The notes beneath the pieces are model-generated. The model was given only the letters and a program-made list of their open reading frames with translations. It did no database searches and was not told the DNA's origin. Positions 1 to 10,112 of a stretch of DNA of 64,000 bases are shown one piece after another. The translations under genes were made by a program, and so were the position numbers. Origin of the DNA: Paenibacillus paridis. GTDB taxonomy: Bacteria > Bacillota > Bacilli > Paenibacillales > Paenibacillaceae. The stretch covers positions 1 through 64,000 of the forward strand of contig NZ_VCIX01000053.1 of assembly GCF_006345825.1 (NCBI RefSeq), written 5' to 3'. Each line of letters begins with the position of its first letter. The stretch's first letter is position 1.

Positions 1-57
1 CCAGCGCCAATGGTACTTAGACCGCAGGGTCTTGGGAGAGTAGGACGTCGCCAAGCA
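1..57 (+). rRNA. rrf: 5S ribosomal RNA, 3' end (partial)
   Basis: The first 57 bases match the 3' part of bacterial 5S rRNA: the GCCAATGGTACTTAGACCGC segment, then the GGGAGAGTAGGACGTCGCCA block and the terminal AAGC. The 5' part lies outside the window. A Rho-independent terminator follows a few bases later, so this is probably the last gene of an rrn operon (inferred). Confidence 0.88.
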
Positions 58-62
58 CGAGA

Positions 63-95
63 GACCTATCGCATGTGATGCGATAGGTTTTTTTG
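63..95 (+). terminator. Terminator of the rrn operon
   Basis: A perfect stem (ACCTATCGCAT / ATGCGATAGGT) with a GTG loop is followed by seven T. It sits directly behind the 5S 3' end and ahead of the next gene's ribosome site. Confidence 0.9.
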
Positions 96-142
96 TTGTT
101 TTTCGGTATGATAAGACAATAAGGAATAAGGAGGTAGATGAA

Positions 143-1336
143 ATGGAGAAAGTTATTGAAATCAAACATATGAGTATTGAACAATTTGAGGAGAGCATGG
201 CACTGTCGCAATTTGCTTTTCAATTCAAGAAGTCCGCGGAGGAACTGGAGCGGTCCAAAGAGCAGTTCGACGCTGAGCCGACTGTAAGGTACGCTGCCTA
301 TGTAGACCAGCAACTGGCTGCCCAAGCGGCAGTACTGGAGCTGCAAACTTTTATCGGTGGAAAGCCATTTGCTATGGGAGGACTTGCCGGAGTTGCGACA
401 TGGCCGGAGTATAGAAGACAAGGCTTAGTGGCACGGATTTTGGTCCAATCGTTAAAAGAGATGAGGTCTAAAGGACAGACCATTTCCTTCCTGCATCCGT
501 TTGCGTTTGAATTTTACCGCAAATTTGGCTGGGAAACGTATACTGAAAATAAAATATATACGATAAACGCAGAACAATTACCTGCGCGAAGCAAGTATGA
601 AGGGCACATCGAGCGTTTTGGCGGGAGCCTCAACGAATTGAATGAACTTTATGAAGCCTATGCTTCAAAGTACAATGGTTCTCTGGTTCGAACGGAGTTT
701 TGGTGGAAATATCGCATCAATGCGAGAAAGCCAGGACAGATTGTTTTATATTATGATAAAAGCGGTTCGGCTCTTGGTTATTTGATCTATGAAGTTAAAG
801 ATTATCGATTAAGTGTACATGAGCTTATTTATTTAAATGAACAGGCAAGAGAAGCGTTATGGTCGTTTATTGCTCAGCATGATTCCATGATTAAGGAAGT
901 AACGATTACCGTACCTTCCGATGATATGCTTCCGTATTTGTTATCGAATCCAAGAATTAAACAGGAGATTATCCCGTATTTCATGGCTCGCATTGTAGAT
1001 GCCGAGGCTTTCATATCTCAGTATGATTTTGAAGCTGCAAGCGAGGATATTGAACTTTCGATTGAGCTTTCAGATGAGCTTGCCCCTTGGAATGATGGAT
1101 GTTATTTGCTGCGCATAGCTGCATCCGGAAAGGCAACTTTAAGCAGGCAGGATGAAAATGAGAGGAAACTAGATGCAATTAAGCTCAATATTGGCTCGTT
1201 TACGGCCATGTTAATGGGCTATATCCGTCCGCTGCAATTATCCCAAATCGGTCGTATTCAAGGCGATATCTCTGGGATTAAACGCTTACAAGACCGTATT
1301 CCCGAACGAACGACGTATTTGCCTGACTTTTTCTAA
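143..1336 (+). CDS. Eis-like GNAT family N-acetyltransferase
   Basis: This 397-residue protein has the length and layout of the Eis/YokD-type acetyltransferases, which use acetyl-CoA to acetylate amines. The N-terminal GNAT fold carries the pyrophosphate-binding motif A near residues 78-100 (ATWPEYRRQGLVARIL), followed by FLHPFAFEFYRKFGW, which is typical of the first GNAT domain in this family. The C-terminal 100 residues look like the sterol-carrier-like domain that closes Eis proteins. The ATG has an AAGGAGGT site 8-15 bases upstream. It stands alone between the rrn terminator and guaB. The substrate cannot be read from sequence. Confidence 0.82.
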   Translation: MEKVIEIKHMSIEQFEESMALSQFAFQFKKSAEELERSKEQFDAEPTVRYAAYVDQQLAAQAAVLELQTFIGGKPFAMGGLAGVATWPEYRRQGLVARILVQSLKEMRSKGQTISFLHPFAFEFYRKFGWETYTENKIYTINAEQLPARSKYEGHIERFGGSLNELNELYEAYASKYNGSLVRTEFWWKYRINARKPGQIVLYYDKSGSALGYLIYEVKDYRLSVHELIYLNEQAREALWSFIAQHDSMIKEVTITVPSDDMLPYLLSNPRIKQEIIPYFMARIVDAEAFISQYDFEAASEDIELSIELSDELAPWNDGCYLLRIAASGKATLSRQDENERKLDAIKLNIGSFTAMLMGYIRPLQLSQIGRIQGDISGIKRLQDRIPERTTYLPDFF

Positions 1337-1403
1337 AGAAATAGCGTTAATTCGATCTGTCATTTGGGGCATAAAGTGGATGTAACAAAGCTATTTATCA
1401 GCC

Positions 1404-1432
1404 TTGACAGCCCATACCCCCTCTGCTAATAT
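1404..1432 (+). promoter_or_regulatory. Sigma-A promoter of guaB
   Basis: TTGACA (1404-1409) and TAATAT (1427-1432) are separated by exactly 17 bases, about 50 bases upstream of the guaB start. This is a near-consensus vegetative promoter. No purine riboswitch fold was seen in the leader. Confidence 0.75.
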
Positions 1433-1466
1433 TGCTAATAATATATGTGAGACGTACTTAAATTAA

Positions 1467-2939
<1,473 letters not shown>

Positions 2940-2966
2940 TTCTTATTTTTTGAATAGCATTAGAAC

Positions 2967-3011
2967 AAGACAAGGAAAGGCGAGCGAATCGCTAATCCTT
3001 GTCTTTTTTTT
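2967..3011 (+). terminator. Terminator after guaB
   Basis: The stem AGACAAGGA / TCCTTGTCT, with an inner GCGA/TCGC hairpin in the loop, is followed by eight T. Confidence 0.88.
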
Positions 3012-3117
3012 ATGAAGGATTACTCATTTCTCTACGACCTACTAGAGGTTTAATTGTGAGGGTTTGATATGTTACAATTAACAACGGACAAACCAAGTGG
3101 GAAAAGGGGAGACGACG

Positions 3118-4416
3118 TTGAAGGATAAGGTAAGGCCGGTTCGGTTAAAGACGGTTATCGCTGCAAGTATGGCGGTATGGATGGTAATGCTGTCGCTTGG
3201 TTCTGCGGTAGTTATGGCAAATGGATATGAAGGAAGGCCCAGTACGGAAAATACTTTAGGCTTGCAAGTTAAAGCGGCTATTTTAATTGACGCGGATTCC
3301 GGTCAAGTTTTGTATGAAGTGAATTCAGAAGAACCGCTTCCTGCAGCAAGCATGACCAAGCTAATGACGGAATATATCGTTCTTGAAGAAATTTCGAATG
3401 AGCGTTTATCGTGGGACGAGGTTATTACAACCAGTGCGGAAGCAGCTTCTACGCCACCAGACGGATCATCGGTATTTCTAGCACAAGGCGATCAACATAC
3501 GGTTTTGGATTTATATCGCGCTATGGCAGTAGGTTCCGCCAATGATGCAACGATTGCGCTTGCTTCGAAAATATCGGGAAGTGAGCAGGGCTTTGTTACT
3601 AAAATGAATGAAGTATCCAAACAGCTTGATTTGAAAACGGCTATATTTACAAGTGCTACAGGTTTATCAGAGACAACGGTTATTTCTGCGGCAGATATGG
3701 CTAAGCTGGCCCAAATTATTTTGAGAGAGCATCCGGAGTTTCTTGAATACTCAAAGCTGCAGGAATATAAATTCCGCGAGCGTGATAAAACAGCAATCGT
3801 TAACATTAACTGGATGCTGGGTACGAATGTAAATCAAAAAGGTTTGAAGCATTTGGCTTATGAAGGCGTGGATGGCATGAAAACCGGTTTCATCGATGCT
3901 GCTGGATATAACTTCACAGGTACGGTGAAACGCGGAGAGCAGCGCTTTATTAGCGTGGTTATGGATACTTCGTCGAAGTCGGCCCGTTTCAATGAAACAG
4001 CGAAGATGTACGATTACGGATTCGCGACGTTTGAGAAAAAAACGGTGCTCGCTCCAAAATCAGTGGTAGAAACAGTGAAAACGGTCAAGATTAAGAAGGG
4101 CAAGAAAAAATCATTGCCGGTTGTCACCGATAAAGATATTACGTTCATGGTTAAAAAAGGCGTTGAGCCAAAAATTGAGGTTGTATCGAGTGAAGTGAAG
4201 CCTGATACCGAGCTTGTCGCACCTATTCCTGTAGGAACCGTCGTGGGTACAGTCACTTACAAATACACGGACGATGAGAGCAAGCAAGAGCTTACTCGTA
4301 CCGTTAACCTCATTACGACGGAGGATGGCCAGAAGGCAGGCTGGTTCCGCCTGATGTTCCGCGCAATTGGAGATTTTTTCGCTGGATTGTTTAACGGAAT
4401 CGTCAATTTGTTCTAA
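3118..4416 (+). CDS. dacA: D-alanyl-D-alanine carboxypeptidase (PBP5 type)
   Basis: This penicillin-binding protein removes the terminal D-Ala from peptidoglycan pentapeptides at the outer membrane face. The serine-protease-like motifs are clear: SMTK with the acyl-enzyme Ser at about residue 78, the SAN triad in VGSANDATIALA, and KTG in DGMKTGFIDAAGYNFTG. A PBP5 C-terminal beta domain and an amphipathic tail (FRAIGDFFAGLFNGIVNLF) for membrane anchoring follow. A signal peptide occupies about residues 12-40. I place the start at TTG 3118 because AAGGGGAG (3104-3111) sits 6 bases upstream; a GTG at 3097 would put this site inside the gene. The position after guaB and before pdxS matches Bacillus. 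Confidence 0.95.
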   Translation: MKDKVRPVRLKTVIAASMAVWMVMLSLGSAVVMANGYEGRPSTENTLGLQVKAAILIDADSGQVLYEVNSEEPLPAASMTKLMTEYIVLEEISNERLSWDEVITTSAEAASTPPDGSSVFLAQGDQHTVLDLYRAMAVGSANDATIALASKISGSEQGFVTKMNEVSKQLDLKTAIFTSATGLSETTVISAADMAKLAQIILREHPEFLEYSKLQEYKFRERDKTAIVNINWMLGTNVNQKGLKHLAYEGVDGMKTGFIDAAGYNFTGTVKRGEQRFISVVMDTSSKSARFNETAKMYDYGFATFEKKTVLAPKSVVETVKTVKIKKGKKKSLPVVTDKDITFMVKKGVEPKIEVVSSEVKPDTELVAPIPVGTVVGTVTYKYTDDESKQELTRTVNLITTEDGQKAGWFRLMFRAIGDFFAGLFNGIVNLF

Positions 4417-4453
4417 TCCGAGTACTAAACAAGGAAATAAAGTAAATCAAGGC

Positions 4454-4482
4454 TTGTCGATTAATCTTGGTTCCTGTAAAAT
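4454..4482 (+). promoter_or_regulatory. Probable promoter of pdxST
   Basis: TTGTCG (4454-4459) and TAAAAT (4477-4482) are 17 bases apart, 63 bases upstream of the pdxS start. The hexamers are weaker than consensus. Confidence 0.5.
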
Positions 4483-4544
4483 CAATGGTTAGAACAACTG
4501 CGGTAATATACATTTTATTGGATGAAAATAGGAGGATTTGAAGC

Positions 4545-5426
4545 ATGGAAACAGGTACATCGCGCGTAAAACGCGGCATGGCAGAAATGCAAAAAGGCGG
4601 CGTCATTATGGACGTTATGAGCGCCGAGCAAGCAAAAGTAGCAGAAGCAGCAGGGGCAACAGCAGTAATGGCGCTTGAGCGCGTCCCTTCCGAAATTCGC
4701 GCAGCTGGCGGAGTAGCTCGTATGGCTGATCCGACAATCGTTGAAGAGGTTATGAAAGTTGTTTCTATTCCGGTTATGGCAAAGGCTCGTATCGGGCATT
4801 ATGTAGAAGCTAAAGTGCTCGAGTCCATGGGCGTTGACTATATCGATGAGAGTGAAGTGCTTACGCCAGCAGATGAAGTGTTCCACATCAGCAAGCATGA
4901 GTTTACCATTCCATTCGTATGCGGAGCAAAAGATCTTGGAGAAGCATTGCGCCGTATTCAAGAAGGAGCAGCAATGCTTCGTACAAAAGGCGAGCCAGGA
5001 ACAGGCAACATCGTAGAGGCTGTTCGTCACCTTCGCTTGATCAATGGTCAAATTCGTAAAATTCAAGGTTTGTCGAAGGACGAGCTTTATCATGAAGCTA
5101 AGCTTCTCGGGGTAGCTTATGACTTGCTTCTTAACGTTCATGAGACAGGCAAGCTTCCAGTGGTTAACTTTGCGGCAGGCGGAGTTGCTACACCATCCGA
5201 TGCGGCATTGATGATGCATCTTGGAGCAGACGGCGTATTTGTTGGGTCTGGTATTTTCACATCCGAGAATCCAGAGAAATTCGCTCGCGCTATCGTTGAA
5301 GCAACAACTCACTATCAAGATTACAAGCTAATTGCTGAAGTATCGAAAAACTTGGGAGCTGCTATGAAGGGGATCGAAATTTCCAAGCTAAACTCTTCAG
5401 AGCGCATGCAAGACCGCGGTATCTAA
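4545..5426 (+). CDS. pdxS: Pyridoxal 5'-phosphate synthase, synthase subunit
   Basis: PdxS condenses ribose 5-phosphate, glyceraldehyde 3-phosphate and ammonia into pyridoxal 5'-phosphate in a 12+12 complex with PdxT. At 293 residues it is the usual length. Family signatures are visible: the [14 protein letters not shown] strand with the catalytic Asp, the VMAKARIGH lysine that forms the ribose adduct, the second lysine region [19 protein letters not shown], and [20 protein letters not shown]. The ATG follows TAGGAGGATTTGAAGC. pdxT follows 77 bases downstream, in the standard pair order. Confidence 0.98.
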   Translation: METGTSRVKRGMAEMQKGGVIMDVMSAEQAKVAEAAGATAVMALERVPSEIRAAGGVARMADPTIVEEVMKVVSIPVMAKARIGHYVEAKVLESMGVDYIDESEVLTPADEVFHISKHEFTIPFVCGAKDLGEALRRIQEGAAMLRTKGEPGTGNIVEAVRHLRLINGQIRKIQGLSKDELYHEAKLLGVAYDLLLNVHETGKLPVVNFAAGGVATPSDAALMMHLGADGVFVGSGIFTSENPEKFARAIVEATTHYQDYKLIAEVSKNLGAAMKGIEISKLNSSERMQDRGI

Positions 5427-5441
5427 TAGATGTAATATGCA

Positions 5442-5476
5442 GGTGCCGGCTTCGCGCGAATTGCGCTGCCGGCCCT
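5442..5476 (+). other. GC-rich intergenic hairpin between pdxS and pdxT
   Basis: TGCCGGC and its partner GCCGGC flank an inner GCGCG/TGCGC element. There is no T-run, so it is unlikely to be a full terminator. It may set the mRNA stability or stoichiometry of the two subunits (inference). Confidence 0.5.
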
Positions 5477-5503
5477 TGCCCGTAAAGGAAGGCGAACAGA
5501 GCG

Positions 5504-6088
5504 ATGAAGATAGGTGTACTTGCGCTTCAGGGCGCAGTGGCAGAGCATATACGAAGCTTGGAAGCGGCGGGCGCTGAGGCGGTCGCCGTTAAGCGGGTAG
5601 AGCAGCTAGATGAGCTGCAGGGACTTGTTATCCCTGGCGGCGAAAGCACAACCATCGGTAGACTAATGCGGAAATACGGTTTTATGGAAGCTATTGCGGA
5701 TTTCTCCGCGCAAGGCAAACCGTTGTTTGGCACATGCGCAGGGCTTATCGTATTAGCAGACGAAATTGAAGGACAAGAAGACGCGCACCTTCGTCTTATG
5801 GACATGACTGTTGCGCGCAATGCCTTTGGCCGCCAGCAGGAAAGCTTTGAAACGGATTTATCGGTTAAAGGTATCGATGAGCCTGTACGAGCAGTGTTTA
5901 TAAGGGCGCCTTTAATCAAGAAGGTTGGTTCGACTGTTGACGTATTGTCCACTTACCGGGACGAGATCGTAACGGCAAGGCAAGGCCATCTTCTGGCGGT
6001 TTCCTATCATCCGGAGCTGACGGACGATCATAGACTGCATGCTTATTTCGTCGATATGGTGAAAGAAGCAGCGGCAAGCAAAGCATAA
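5504..6088 (+). CDS. pdxT: Pyridoxal 5'-phosphate synthase, glutaminase subunit
   Basis: This class I glutamine amidotransferase hydrolyses glutamine and channels ammonia to PdxS. It has 194 residues. The catalytic triad is readable: Cys78 in FGTCAGLIVLA, and His169 and Glu171 in SYHPELTDD; the oxyanion segment PGGEST is present. The ATG lies behind AAAGGAAGG. It forms one transcription unit with pdxS, and serS follows after 48 bases. Confidence 0.97.
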   Translation: MKIGVLALQGAVAEHIRSLEAAGAEAVAVKRVEQLDELQGLVIPGGESTTIGRLMRKYGFMEAIADFSAQGKPLFGTCAGLIVLADEIEGQEDAHLRLMDMTVARNAFGRQQESFETDLSVKGIDEPVRAVFIRAPLIKKVGSTVDVLSTYRDEIVTARQGHLLAVSYHPELTDDHRLHAYFVDMVKEAAASKA

Positions 6089-6133
6089 ACGTTTACAATA
6101 ATAAAATTACTCCCTTCAGAGAGGGGCTTTTGA

Positions 6134-7423
<1,290 letters not shown>

Positions 7424-7433
7424 AATTTTTTTG

Positions 7434-7482
7434 CCACACGGTCAAAATAGAGTTGCAATTTTATTTTGACCTGTGGTACAAT
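7434..7482 (+). promoter_or_regulatory. Promoter of tRNA-Ser embedded in a long inverted repeat
   Basis: TTGCAA (7453-7458) and TACAAT (7477-7482) with an 18-base spacer form a plausible sigma-A promoter 22 bases ahead of the tRNA. The region is also a dyad: arms 7434-7449 and 7462-7476 (CCACA, one extra C, GGTCAAAATA against TATTTTGACC TGTGG) pair almost perfectly and include the -35 element in the loop. Confidence 0.55.
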
Positions 7483-7504
7483 CTTTCTTGTGACAATTAC
7501 ATGT

Positions 7505-7593
7505 GGAGAGATACCGAAGCGGTCATAACGGGGCAGTCTTGAAAACTGTTAGGGTGCAAGCCCACGTGGGTTCGAGTCCCACTCTCTCCTCCA
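7505..7593 (+). tRNA. tRNA-Ser (anticodon UGA)
   Basis: The 89-base cloverleaf has acceptor GGAGAGA/TCTCTCC, an anticodon loop CTTGAAA presenting TGA, the long class II variable arm GGGTGCAAGCCC, T-arm GTGGG-TTCGAGT-CCCAC and an encoded CCA. The discriminator base reads T, whereas tRNA-Ser usually has G, which is worth noting. The position directly after serS is conserved. Confidence 0.93.
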
Positions 7594-7607
7594 TATTTTA
7601 ATCAGAC

Positions 7608-7639
7608 AAGTTCAGACGCTTAGCGTTTGGGCTTTTTTT
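7608..7639 (+). terminator. Terminator of tRNA-Ser
   Basis: The stem CAGACGCT / AGCGTTTG with outer AAG/CTT pairs precedes seven T, 15 bases behind the tRNA CCA. Confidence 0.8.
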
Positions 7640-7708
7640 GTTATGTTTGGCTTCGTATAAAATAAAGTCGCTCTTCGCATGTTATACGTTGTGGAGGTGC
7701 TTTATCAA

Positions 7709-8056
7709 ATGGGTAAATCAGATGAACTGCAAATGAATCAAGAAAATTTGGCAGATGCTTGGCGGCATACGCTGCCGGAAACACTAAACGAAGCAGACCG
7801 CTGCAAAGTGCTTCCGGATGAGGCGGATGCGAAAGCACTGCGTGTGACGATTGAAACCGCTGGGCATCAAATGTATTCATTCGATTTTAAAGTAACGTAT
7901 GTAGACAGCCGTGAAGTGAAGGTCGAGTTGATCGACGTAGAGAAGGATAAGGTATCGGTTGACGAACGAGGAGAAATCATCCAAGAGTTAATTCAAGATT
8001 ACACCAGACATTTGCATGAATGTGCGCAGGCGCTGCAGCGTTTGACGCATGTTTAG
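7709..8056 (+). CDS. Conserved hypothetical protein, 115 residues
   Basis: I do not recognise this family. The protein is soluble, acidic and has no signal peptide or membrane segment. It alternates short helices with a central strand pattern (HQMYSFDFKVTYVDSREVKVELIDVEK) and ends in a helix containing His and Cys. The ATG at 7709 is chosen because GTGGAGGTG ends 9 bases upstream; an upstream in-frame start at 7679 lies outside this spacing. Two spore-type small genes follow on the same strand at short distance, so the three may form one transcript. Confidence 0.7.
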   Translation: MGKSDELQMNQENLADAWRHTLPETLNEADRCKVLPDEADAKALRVTIETAGHQMYSFDFKVTYVDSREVKVELIDVEKDKVSVDERGEIIQELIQDYTRHLHECAQALQRLTHV

Positions 8057-8071
8057 AGGGGACATTCACTT

Positions 8072-8248
8072 ATGACAAAAGCCAAAGGGTTTGCCGATAA
8101 AAATTTGACGAATGTGGTAGAGGCTCTGGATCATGAGGCAGTCAATAGCCATCAGGCACAGCAGTTGCAGCAGGATAAAAACGACCGGCGTCACCAAGAC
8201 GCGCTGAACCACGATAAGCCAACCGATTTGCTTCACCAGAAAGATTAA
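8072..8248 (+). CDS. Small hydrophilic protein, 58 residues
   Basis: A short, complete reading frame starts at ATG with AGAGGGGA ten bases upstream and ends two bases before the ribosome site of the next gene. The product is very polar, rich in His, Gln, Asp and Asn (HQAQQLQQDKNDRRHQDAL), without hydrophobic segments. This composition resembles minor spore core proteins, but I cannot assign a family. Tight packing between the 115-residue gene and the sspP-like gene supports that it is real. Confidence 0.6.
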   Translation: MTKAKGFADKNLTNVVEALDHEAVNSHQAQQLQQDKNDRRHQDALNHDKPTDLLHQKD

Positions 8249-8262
8249 AGGAGGAGTTCAGC

Positions 8263-8418
8263 TTGTCAAAGCCAGATAGCATTCCTGTACCCGAAAGCAA
8301 TCCGAATTCCGGCAAATCCAAACAAAATAGCGGTGGCGGACAGCAAGCGCCGTTATCTGGATCGAAAAAAACGAAGCAGCGCAATCATGTGGACCATCAT
8401 AATCCAGAAGGTTCATAA
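8263..8418 (+). CDS. sspP: Small acid-soluble spore protein P family
   Basis: This 51-residue protein ends in QQAPLSGSKKTKQRNHVDHH, which matches the diagnostic PLSGSKKVKNRNH core of Bacillus SspP, a minor small acid-soluble protein made in the forespore. The N-terminal half is a low-complexity Pro/Ser/Asn/Gly stretch, as in the family. The start is TTG 8263 behind AAAGGAGGAG. A terminator follows 38 bases later. This is one of the sequence signs that the organism forms endospores. Confidence 0.78.
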   Translation: MSKPDSIPVPESNPNSGKSKQNSGGGQQAPLSGSKKTKQRNHVDHHNPEGS

Positions 8419-8456
8419 ATCGATACTTTGGTCCTGAAAATGAATAGATCAAACGT

Positions 8457-8487
8457 CCCGTTTCGATAAATCGAAACGGGATTTTTT
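8457..8487 (+). terminator. Terminator after sspP
   Basis: A perfect 10-base stem (CCCGTTTCGA / TCGAAACGGG) has a TAAA loop and is followed by six T. Confidence 0.92.
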
Positions 8488-8563
8488 GGATATAACTTCT
8501 AAAAGGTGCTTATTTAGTATAGAATGGAGGTGCTCATAAAAAGATAGGGGAGGAACTTATTAC

Positions 8564-9619
8564 ATGAAGAAAGTACAGAAAATAGCGGTTCTTTTGTTAG
8601 CCGTTATTTTAGTGGTCATTGCAGGTTGCAGCTCCGGGAAACCGCCTAAAGCAGCATTGCAATCCGCTATGACGAAGATTTCAGAGGCGGACTCATATGC
8701 ATTAAAAATGTCATTTGGTTTGGACGAATTAGAAATTCCGCAGGATGCGGCGATTGAGGGCGATATGGCTGCTACAGCAGCGATCGTGGGCATGCTTAAG
8801 GATGCTGCAATTACCGTGGATGCCGTTTACCAGAAAAATCCTATGCGAACCGATATGAATATGCAAATTGTCATTCCAGGCGACATGGAGATGAAGCTGA
8901 CGGTACCGATGATTATGACGGAAGAAACGTTATATGTGAAGGTGCCGCAAATTCCGATGCTGCCGCTGCCTGAGACGATCACGGGCAAATTCATTAAGAT
9001 TGATCTCAAGGAGCTCGCTGAGCAGCAGGGAGCCGCTGAGATTGATGTAGAAGCGCAGCAGAAGCTAGGCAAGGAACTTGGCGAAGTATTGCTGAAGAAT
9101 TTTGACGAGAAGACCTATTTTAGCCAGCCTAAAGCGGAAGATGCGGGCTTGCCTGCAGATTACAAAGCAGATCAGGTTGTAGCGTTTGAAATTAACGAGA
9201 GCAATTATCCTCAAACCGTTGACACGATTGTCAATAAAGCATTGCCTGAGGTGCTTGACGTGCTTCTGAAGAATGAAGCGACTTTGAAGACATTGACGCT
9301 TGAGAAAGCGGATATCGAGAAGTTTAAAACGGACCTGGAAGCGAACAAAGCAGAAATCTTGGATACGTTGAAAAACAACGTCAAAATCAATACGCTTAAA
9401 GCGACTGCCGCTATTTCCGACGGGTACCTGTCCTATCAAGCAGGCAAGCTGAACTTTGAGGCTTCTGATGAGGCAAGCGGCCAAAAAGTGAAGCTCGGCA
9501 TGCACTTTGACGTGATTTATTCGGATATCAACAAAAAACCAACGTTTGAAGAAATTCCGGCTGATGCGATTACGCTGGATGAGCTAACACAAATGTTCCA
9601 GCTCCCAACGGGGCTGTAA
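8564..9619 (+). CDS. Secreted lipoprotein, 351 residues
   Basis: The N-terminus is a lipoprotein signal: positive MKKVQK, a hydrophobic core, then the lipobox VIAGC with Cys22 as the lipidated residue. The mature part begins with a repetitive alpha/beta pattern (LQSAMTKISEADSYALKMSF) and contains extended strands and Lys/Glu-rich helices, similar in style to the LppX/DUF6612-like lipoproteins of Firmicutes, which have a large hydrophobic-cavity fold. That match is by pattern only. The ATG follows AGGGGAGGA. It is monocistronic with a terminator. Function unknown. Confidence 0.72.
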   Translation: MKKVQKIAVLLLAVILVVIAGCSSGKPPKAALQSAMTKISEADSYALKMSFGLDELEIPQDAAIEGDMAATAAIVGMLKDAAITVDAVYQKNPMRTDMNMQIVIPGDMEMKLTVPMIMTEETLYVKVPQIPMLPLPETITGKFIKIDLKELAEQQGAAEIDVEAQQKLGKELGEVLLKNFDEKTYFSQPKAEDAGLPADYKADQVVAFEINESNYPQTVDTIVNKALPEVLDVLLKNEATLKTLTLEKADIEKFKTDLEANKAEILDTLKNNVKINTLKATAAISDGYLSYQAGKLNFEASDEASGQKVKLGMHFDVIYSDINKKPTFEEIPADAITLDELTQMFQLPTGL

Positions 9620-9633
9620 TCCGGTAGGAAACA

Positions 9634-9668
9634 GAAGCATTCCTTTTTAAAGGATGCTTCTTTTTTTT
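9634..9668 (+). terminator. Terminator after the lipoprotein gene
   Basis: GAAGCA...TCCTTT pairs with AAAGGA...TGCTTC, with one bulged T, followed by eight T. Confidence 0.85.
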
Positions 9669-9729
9669 GAAGAATAGGATCGTATACGTTTCTAGCGGCT
9701 TGTTTTATTAGGGAAGCCTCTATATACTA

Positions 9730-9765
9730 ATACATAGATATTCGATGTATAGATTTCCGATACAT
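9730..9765 (+). promoter_or_regulatory. Candidate PadR operator: three alternating ATACAT/ATGTAT boxes
   Basis: ATACAT (9730-9735), ATGTAT (9745-9750) and ATACAT (9760-9765) are each 15 bases apart and alternate in orientation, so neighbouring pairs form dyads with nine-base spacers. They lie just ahead of the padR-like start. PadR regulators commonly bind ATGT/ACAT dyads in their own promoters, so autorepression is likely. Confidence 0.6.
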
Positions 9766-9779
9766 AGGAGGAGGCCATT

Positions 9780-10112
9780 GTGAAAATTAATAAGGAACTT
9801 ATGAAGGGAAGTACCGTCATTTTGATTTTGACACTTTTGGAGCGCAAGGAAATGTACGGCTATGAGATGACGAAGGAAATTGAGCGGAGCTCTAGCGGCG
9901 TATTTACGTTTAAAGAAGGGACGTTATATCCCATCCTGCATACCCTTGAGCTTGAGCAGCTCGTTGAGTCTTACTGGAACGAGGAAGGCGGCCGTAAACG
10001 GAAGTATTATCGCATTACGGAGCGGGGGAGAGGACAACTCGAGGAAAAGAAACAGGAGTGGACATTATTTCGCACAACCGTGGATCGGGTAATCGGGGAG
10101 GGCCAAGCATGA
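9780..10112 (+). CDS. PadR family transcriptional regulator
   Basis: The 110-residue winged-helix protein carries PadR hallmarks: LKGSTVILILTLLERKEMYGYEMTKEIE, then FKEGTLYPILHTLE (recognition helix), and EGGRKRKYYRITERGRGQLE (wing). GTG is the start, with TAGGAGGAGG upstream. Its TGA overlaps the ATG of the next gene (ATGA), so the two are translationally coupled. This pairing is common in Firmicutes, where a PadR repressor controls a membrane protein with a helical prefix domain. The inducer is unknown. Confidence 0.9.
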   Translation: MKINKELMKGSTVILILTLLERKEMYGYEMTKEIERSSSGVFTFKEGTLYPILHTLELEQLVESYWNEEGGRKRKYYRITERGRGQLEEKKQEWTLFRTTVDRVIGEGQA

